DNA from: Lactovum sp047974165
GTDB lineage: Bacteria; Bacillota; Bacilli; Lactobacillales; Streptococcaceae
Assembly: GCA_047974165.1 (NCBI GenBank)
Contig: JBKECB010000040.1
Location: 1 to 9,993 of the forward strand
Direction: 5' to 3'
DNA length: 9,993 bases
Shown here in pieces: positions 6,549-9,993 of this stretch. Both the position numbers and the translations under genes were made by a program. The notes under the pieces were generated by a model. It made no database searches. It saw only the letters and a list, made by a program, of their open reading frames with translations, and was not told the DNA's origin. Numbering within the stretch: the stretch's first letter is position 1; every line of letters starts with the position of its first letter.

Positions 6549-7520
6549 ATGACTCAAAAAATTATTGGTATTGATTTAGGCGGAACGTCTATCAAGTTTG
6601 GTATTTTAACTATTGAGGGTGAAATACAAGATAAATGGTCAATTGAAACAAATATCCTAGACCAAGGTTCTCATATCGTTCCAGACATTATCAACTCAAT
6701 TAACCATCGCTTAGAACTCTATAAGCTCGATAAATCAGAATTTGTAGGAATTGGAATGGGCTCACCTGGTTCTGTTGATATCGAAAATGGAACGGTAACT
6801 GGAGCCTATAATCTAGATTGGAAAACAACACAAGAAGTTGGAAAAGAAATTACAGCTAAAACTGGACTAGAATTTGCGATTGATAATGACGCAAATGTTG
6901 CTGCCTTAGGAGAGCGTTGGGTTGGTGCTGGAGAAAATAATCCCGATGTTATCTTTGTTACTTTGGGTACAGGTGTTGGCGGAGGCATTATTGCCAATGG
7001 TGAGTTGATTCATGGTGTTGCAGGTGCTGGTGGGGAAATTGGTCATATTGTCGTTGTTCCTGAAAATGGCTTTGACTGTACTTGTGGAACAAGCGGCTGT
7101 TTAGAAACTGTTGCTTCTGCAACTGGTGTTATTCGTGTTGCAAGACAGTTATCTGAAGAGTTTGCAGGTGACTCTACAATCAAGACAAAGCTGGACTCTG
7201 GTGAAGCAGTAAGTTCAAAAGATATTTTTGATGCTGCCCAAGCAGGTGATTTATTTGCAGTGAAAGTTGTAGACAAGGTATCGATGTATCTTGGGCTTGC
7301 TTGTGCAAATCTTGGAAATACACTTAACCCAGACTCTATTGTCATTGGTGGAGGAGTGTCAGCAGCAGGTGAGTTTTTACGTGGACAGGTTGAGAGTTAC
7401 TTTATGAACTTTACCTTTCCAACGGTTAAACAAACAACAAAAATAAAGTTAGCAACACTTGGAAATGATGCAGGTATTATTGGTGCTGCGAGCCTTGCAA
7501 GAAAATTTATAAAGGAATAA
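6549..7520 (+). CDS. glk: Glucokinase, ROK family
   Basis: It phosphorylates free glucose to glucose-6-phosphate with ATP in the cytoplasm. That matters for glucose entering without the PTS or released from disaccharides. The 323-residue protein has the phosphate loop GIDLGGT at 7-13 and the sugar-binding DNDAN at 112-116 (catalytic Asp114). The ROK zinc site is His166 (GEIGH) with Cys177, Cys179 and Cys184 in CTCGTSGCLE. GTGVGGGI at 140-147 is the adenosine-region motif. I start at the ATG at 6549, 5 nt after AAGGAGA (6537-6543). The open frame extends back to 6423, but that would overlap most of yqgQ and add 42 residues foreign to ROK kinases. It is the middle gene of yqgQ-glk-rhodanese. 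Confidence 0.96.
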   Translation: MTQKIIGIDLGGTSIKFGILTIEGEIQDKWSIETNILDQGSHIVPDIINSINHRLELYKLDKSEFVGIGMGSPGSVDIENGTVTGAYNLDWKTTQEVGKEITAKTGLEFAIDNDANVAALGERWVGAGENNPDVIFVTLGTGVGGGIIANGELIHGVAGAGGEIGHIVVVPENGFDCTCGTSGCLETVASATGVIRVARQLSEEFAGDSTIKTKLDSGEAVSSKDIFDAAQAGDLFAVKVVDKVSMYLGLACANLGNTLNPDSIVIGGGVSAAGEFLRGQVESYFMNFTFPTVKQTTKIKLATLGNDAGIIGAASLARKFIKE

Positions 7521-7523
7521 AGT

Positions 7524-7913
7524 ATGTTTTTTGTTTTTAATATTATGCCAATACTGCTGCTTATTATCGTATTATTTTTATGGCCAAGAGTTTATCCTCT
7601 CTTATTTTCTAAGCTCCTAAATAATCAGGAATTTAGTCAAAAAATTTCTGAAAAAGCTCAATTATTTGATATTCGTGAGAATCAGGAATATCGTAGACAA
7701 CATATCTTAGGAGCGAGAAATATTCCAGCAAGTCAGTTTGATCAATCTCTAAGCTCATTTAGTAAAGAAAAAGAAATCTTACTTTATGAAAATGGAAATC
7801 CTACAAAAGCAGTTACAATTTCTAGAAAATTAAAAAAAGCTGGTTTTGAAAATATTTATATATTAAAAGGTGGATTATCTAAATGGAGTGGAAAAGTAAA
7901 GGAAAATAGATAA
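7524..7913 (+). CDS. Membrane-anchored rhodanese-like protein lacking the catalytic Cys
   Basis: A 129-residue protein with one N-terminal membrane segment (about 4-26) followed by a single rhodanese domain, probably cytoplasmic. The domain shows LFDIRENQEYRRQHILGARNIP at 47-68 and a C-terminal AGFENIYILKGGLSKW. The active-site loop, where active rhodaneses have VYC(x)4-5R, reads LLYENGNPTKA. Glu89 occupies the place of the catalytic Cys, and no Cys occurs anywhere in the protein. Sulfur transfer is therefore not expected. A protein-binding or regulatory role is a guess. Homologues follow glk in streptococci, and a similar YEN loop is my recollection from them. It starts 3 nt after the glk stop, with AAAGGAA (7511-7517) overlapping the end of glk. 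Confidence 0.85.
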   Translation: MFFVFNIMPILLLIIVLFLWPRVYPLLFSKLLNNQEFSQKISEKAQLFDIRENQEYRRQHILGARNIPASQFDQSLSSFSKEKEILLYENGNPTKAVTISRKLKKAGFENIYILKGGLSKWSGKVKENR

Positions 7914-7917
7914 ATTT

Positions 7918-7945
7918 CTCACAAACTAAGAAAAAGTGATATAAT
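7918..7945 (+). promoter_or_regulatory. fba promoter
   Basis: TATAAT at 7940-7945 is preceded by TG at 7937-7938, an extended -10. CTCACA at 7918-7923 is a plausible weak -35 with a 16-bp spacer. Transcription would begin near 7952, giving a leader of about 42 nt. AAGGAGA at 7983-7989 lies 4 nt before the ATG, unlike the three leaderless-type promoters in this window. The -35 lies just 4 nt after the rhodanese stop, with no terminator between them, so read-through is possible. Confidence 0.75.
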
Positions 7946-7993
7946 AGAAAAGTAGTCCATCGACAATCGAAAAATGACAAAAAAGGAGAAAAT

Positions 7994-8890
7994 ATGTCAA
8001 TCGTTTCAGCAGAAAAATTTGTACAAGCAGCACGTGATGGTGGTTATGCCATCGGAGGATTTAACACTAACAATCTTGAGTGGACTCAAGCAATCTTGCG
8101 TGCCGCTGAAGCTAAAAAAACACCTGTTTTGATTCAAACATCAATGGGGGCAGCAAAGTATATGGGTGGTTATAAGTTATGTAAGCAACTTGTTGAAGAG
8201 CTCGTAGAAACAATGGGAATTACAGTACCAGTTGCGATTCATTTAGATCATGGTGATTTTGAAGCATCTATGAAGTGTATCGAAGTTGGTTATTCTTCAC
8301 TTATGTTTGATGGGTCACATTACTCAATCGAGGAAAACCTTGAAAAAGCTGCAATCGTTATCGAAAAAGCTCATGCTGTAGGAATCTCAGTAGAGTGTGA
8401 AGTAGGTAGTATCGGTGGAGAAGAAGATGGTATCGTTGGTGATGGTGAGCTTGCTCCTATTGAGGATGCAGTTGCAATGGCAAAACTTGGTGTTGACTTC
8501 CTTGCAGCAGGTATTGGAAATATCCACGGTCCTTATCCTGAAAACTGGAAGGGTCTTAACCTCGAACATCTTGAAAAATTAAACAAGGCACTTGTAGAAG
8601 AGACAGGAAAAAATGTTCCTATCGTACTACATGGTGGCTCAGGAATTCCTGATGATCAAATCCGTGAAGCAATCGCAAATGGCGTGGCAAAAGTAAATGT
8701 AAATACTGAATGTCAATTGGCATTCTGTAAAGCACAACGTGAATATGTCGAAGAATTTAATGCCAATGAAGTAGAATATATGGCGAAAAAACTTTTCGAT
8801 CCACGTAAGTTTCTTAAAAAAGGATTTGATGCAATTACAGAGTCAGTAGAAGATCGTATCGAAGTTTTTGGTTCAGCAAACAAAGCTTAA
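7994..8890 (+). CDS. fba: Fructose-bisphosphate aldolase, class II
   Basis: It splits fructose-1,6-bisphosphate into dihydroxyacetone phosphate and glyceraldehyde-3-phosphate, a central glycolytic step in the cytoplasm. The 298-residue zinc enzyme shows HLDHGD at 83-88 (catalytic Asp85, zinc ligand His86), His178 in GNIHGPYP and His213 in VLHGGSG. The phosphate-binding VNVNTE is at 234-239. The start at 7994 has a clear ribosome binding site and gives the standard MSIVSAEKFVQAARDGGYAIGGFN. The gene uses more C-ending codons (ATC, AAC, TTC) than its neighbours, as expected of a very highly expressed glycolytic gene. It has its own promoter and terminator, so it forms a single-gene unit. An integrase-bearing element lies directly downstream. 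Confidence 0.98.
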   Translation: MSIVSAEKFVQAARDGGYAIGGFNTNNLEWTQAILRAAEAKKTPVLIQTSMGAAKYMGGYKLCKQLVEELVETMGITVPVAIHLDHGDFEASMKCIEVGYSSLMFDGSHYSIEENLEKAAIVIEKAHAVGISVECEVGSIGGEEDGIVGDGELAPIEDAVAMAKLGVDFLAAGIGNIHGPYPENWKGLNLEHLEKLNKALVEETGKNVPIVLHGGSGIPDDQIREAIANGVAKVNVNTECQLAFCKAQREYVEEFNANEVEYMAKKLFDPRKFLKKGFDAITESVEDRIEVFGSANKA

Positions 8891-8915
8891 TCAACTTTAT
8901 AAACATGATTAAATC

Positions 8916-8945
8916 AACGTTTGTCACTTGTGACAGACGTTTTTT
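8916..8945 (+). terminator. Strong Rho-independent terminator of fba
   Basis: AACGTTTGTCAC (8916-8927) pairs with GTGACAGACGTT (8930-8941), 12 bp with one G-U, closed by a very tight loop. Six T residues follow at 8940-8945. It lies 25 nt after the fba stop and should end fba transcription before the integrated element. Confidence 0.92.
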
Positions 8946-8962
8946 AGTACAATATTTTAGGC

Positions 8963-8982
8963 TTTGCCACACTTTTGCCACA
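8963..8982. repeat. Tandem TTTGCCACA pair 1, candidate integrase arm site
   Basis: TTTGCCACA occurs at 8963-8971 and again at 8974-8982, same orientation, start-to-start distance 11 bp (about one helical turn). The pair lies just past the fba terminator. With pair 2 near the integrase end it resembles arm-type binding sites of tyrosine integrases. The repeats are seen directly; the function is inferred. Confidence 0.6.
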
Positions 8983-9089
8983 AGTGCTAAAAAAGCTTAA
9001 AATTAGCAGTTTTGAGCTAGTAAGATTGTAGATATTGCTATACAAGCATTTGAAGCTTCTTTATGCTTCTGTGATATTTTCCAAAATTT

Positions 9090-9108
9090 TTTGCCACATT
9101 TTGCCATA
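9090..9108. repeat. Tandem TTTGCCA(C/T)A pair 2, candidate integrase arm site
   Basis: TTTGCCACA at 9090-9098 is followed by TTTGCCATA at 9100-9108, same orientation as pair 1, start-to-start distance 10 bp. The second unit differs from the others by one base and touches the T-run of the integrase terminator. Confidence 0.6.
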
Positions 9109-9141
9109 AAAATAGGACGTATCGTATTTGATATGTCCTAT
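9107..9141 (-). terminator. Rho-independent terminator of the integrase gene
   Basis: ATAGGACGTATC (9112-9123) pairs with GATATGTCCTAT (9130-9141), 12 bp with one mispair that is G-U on one strand, around a 6-nt loop. On the minus strand the stem is followed by five T residues (the complement of AAAAA at 9108-9112). It starts 6 nt beyond the integrase stop. On the plus strand no T-run follows, so it acts in the integrase direction. Confidence 0.85.
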
Positions 9142-9147
9142 ATAATG

Positions 9148-9993
9148 TTAATCAATCAATGTGTCTATTGATTCTGTTATTGTATCGCTCATTTTCTTTG
9201 TGATATGTGTGTATATTTCTTCTGTGATTTTACTTCCTGATTTGTGACCTATATAACGTTGAACAGCAATCAAGGGAACTCCTTGCTCTGCCATATGGCT
9301 GACAAATGTATGGCGGAAAATATGAGTACTTATATGTTTGTTAAAGCTAAGTCGATTATCAATGTTTATTCCAACTTTTATAACATGTCCCGTTTTAGTA
9401 ATTTTCCCTGTTTCAGACGAATTAAGAAAATTATTGATTACTGAGTAATGAAGAGGAGTACCATTATAATCACTTTTATTGGAACTCTTAGAAGTAAATA
9501 TCCAACCTTTATCTTTATAGTCAGGATTGCCTATAATATGATATTGGTTAATTTCTAGTTCTTCTTCAAGAAGAACTAGAGCTTTAGCTGATAGCTTAAT
9601 TGTACGATAACTTTGCTTATTCTTAACGTCGCCTTCGTAATCTTCTTTAGAAGCTCCTGCATGCGTCGCACGAGTTCTCATTATTTTTACTAAGCTAGTG
9701 TCAAAAGAGATAGCAGAAGTTTTTAAACCAAGAACCTCCCCAATACGCATTCCAGTCAAAACTTGAAATTCTAAAATTCTAGCGTATTGTTGATTATAAT
9801 TTCTGATAATGCTTAGAACTTCATTTAGTTCATCTTTTTCTAAATAGTGATTTTCAATGCTGTTATTTGCAAGTTGTTCAAGTTGCTCACTCAATCCTTT
9901 TTCTTCAACAGAAACATAAGGCATTGGATTTTGTTCGGGTAAGATGTAATTTTTCTTAACTGCAAAAATGTAGATTGAACTTAAATCAGATTT
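9148..9993 (-). CDS. int: Tyrosine recombinase, phage/ICE-type integrase (5' end off window)
   Basis: It catalyses site-specific integration and excision of a mobile element by strand exchange through a tyrosine. The frame stays open to the window edge. About 281 residues are visible, so the ATG at 9922-9924 is internal: 23 in-frame codons lie upstream of it in the window. The DNA-binding N-terminus is therefore mostly outside. Counting from that Met, the catalytic set is complete: Arg60 (TGMRIGEVLGL), a Lys in the beta-hairpin (Lys101 or Lys103), His201 and Arg204 (HIFRHTF), His227 (YIGHKSG) and nucleophile Tyr238 (EEIYTHI). The core-binding domain occupies roughly the first 50 residues and the upstream part. 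It looks intact and active. Sequence style resembles integrases of lactococcal temperate phages, but the element type is not determined. Confidence 0.93.
   Translation of the reverse strand, partial: KSDLSSIYIFAVKKNYILPEQNPMPYVSVEEKGLSEQLEQLANNSIENHYLEKDELNEVLSIIRNYNQQYARILEFQVLTGMRIGEVLGLKTSAISFDTSLVKIMRTRATHAGASKEDYEGDVKNKQSYRTIKLSAKALVLLEEELEINQYHIIGNPDYKDKGWIFTSKSSNKSDYNGTPLHYSVINNFLNSSETGKITKTGHVIKVGINIDNRLSFNKHISTHIFRHTFVSHMAEQGVPLIAVQRYIGHKSGSKITEEIYTHITKKMSDTITESIDTLID

Larger units (their letters stand above)
8946..9993. mobile_element. Left or right end of an integrated prophage or integrative element (partial)
   Basis: A tyrosine integrase points back towards fba, and a repeat-bearing noncoding stretch lies between its end and the fba terminator. 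This is the usual geometry of int next to an attachment site. The boundary is not resolved: the core site should lie left of the first repeat, between about 8887 and 8962, but no second copy of the core is available in the window. The rest of the element would be to the right. Whether it is a prophage, ICE or satellite cannot be told from this end. Confidence 0.6.

Noticed and set aside
6806..7345. Two minus-strand open frames inside glk (63 and 100 codons)
   Set aside because: They are antisense shadows of a strongly conserved gene; no promoter or recognisable domain.
9044..9068. AAGCAT / ATGCTT inverted repeat around GAAGCTTC in the gap between repeat pairs
   Set aside because: Arms of 6 bp with a poorly paired interior are expected by chance here; noted only as a possible protein site.
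9244..9444. 66-codon plus-strand open frame inside the integrase gene
   Set aside because: It is antisense to the catalytic domain of the integrase, with no ribosome binding site or recognisable motif.
1..9993. CRISPR arrays, tRNA, rRNA, riboswitches, transposases
   Set aside because: No repeat-spacer pattern, cloverleaf, rRNA-like stretch or transposase motif was seen on reading both strands; a covariance-model search was not possible.

Overview
The window is AT-rich chromosomal DNA of a low-GC Gram-positive. The protein sequences and gene set point to Lactococcus or a very close relative. The main reasons are an HdiR-type XRE/S24 repressor directly ahead of dinB, streptococcal-type ParE, Fhs and class II Fba sequences, and the yqgQ-glk-rhodanese cluster known from streptococci. 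The genus is an inference from protein recognition; no rRNA is present.

Layout, left to right. (1) 69-1718: fhs, a one-carbon metabolism gene, followed by a hairpin terminator. (2) 1814-3748: parE, the topoisomerase IV ATPase subunit, without parC beside it. (3) 3759-5650: a DNA-damage unit. A consensus promoter is overlaid by a perfect 33-bp palindromic operator and followed by hdiR, which encodes a self-cleaving repressor, and dinB, which encodes DNA polymerase IV. (4) 5592-6248, minus strand: a prepilin peptidase (comC type) converging on and overlapping the end of dinB. (5) 6288-7913: yqgQ, glk (ROK glucokinase) and a membrane-anchored rhodanese-like protein, read as one operon. (6) 7918-8945: fba (fructose-bisphosphate aldolase) with its own promoter and a strong terminator. 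(7) 8946-9993: the edge of an integrated element. It holds two tandem pairs of a TTTGCCA-type repeat, a minus-strand terminator and a tyrosine integrase whose 5' end lies beyond the right edge.

How the parts work together. Regions 1, 2, 5 and 6 are core housekeeping and glycolysis; glk and fba both serve sugar catabolism. Region 3 is an autoregulated switch: damage triggers cleavage of HdiR, which should release both hdiR and dinB. Region 7 suggests that a prophage or integrative element entered just downstream of the fba terminator, and its cargo would lie to the right of the window.

Three features stand out. The -10 boxes of fhs, parE and yqgQ lie only 6-7 nt from the start codon with no Shine-Dalgarno sequence, as expected for leaderless mRNAs. 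The operator of hdiR is a perfect palindrome on the promoter. The integrase has a repeat array beside it. I did not find a convincing wholly new multi-gene system; the most likely place for unknown cargo is beyond the integrase.
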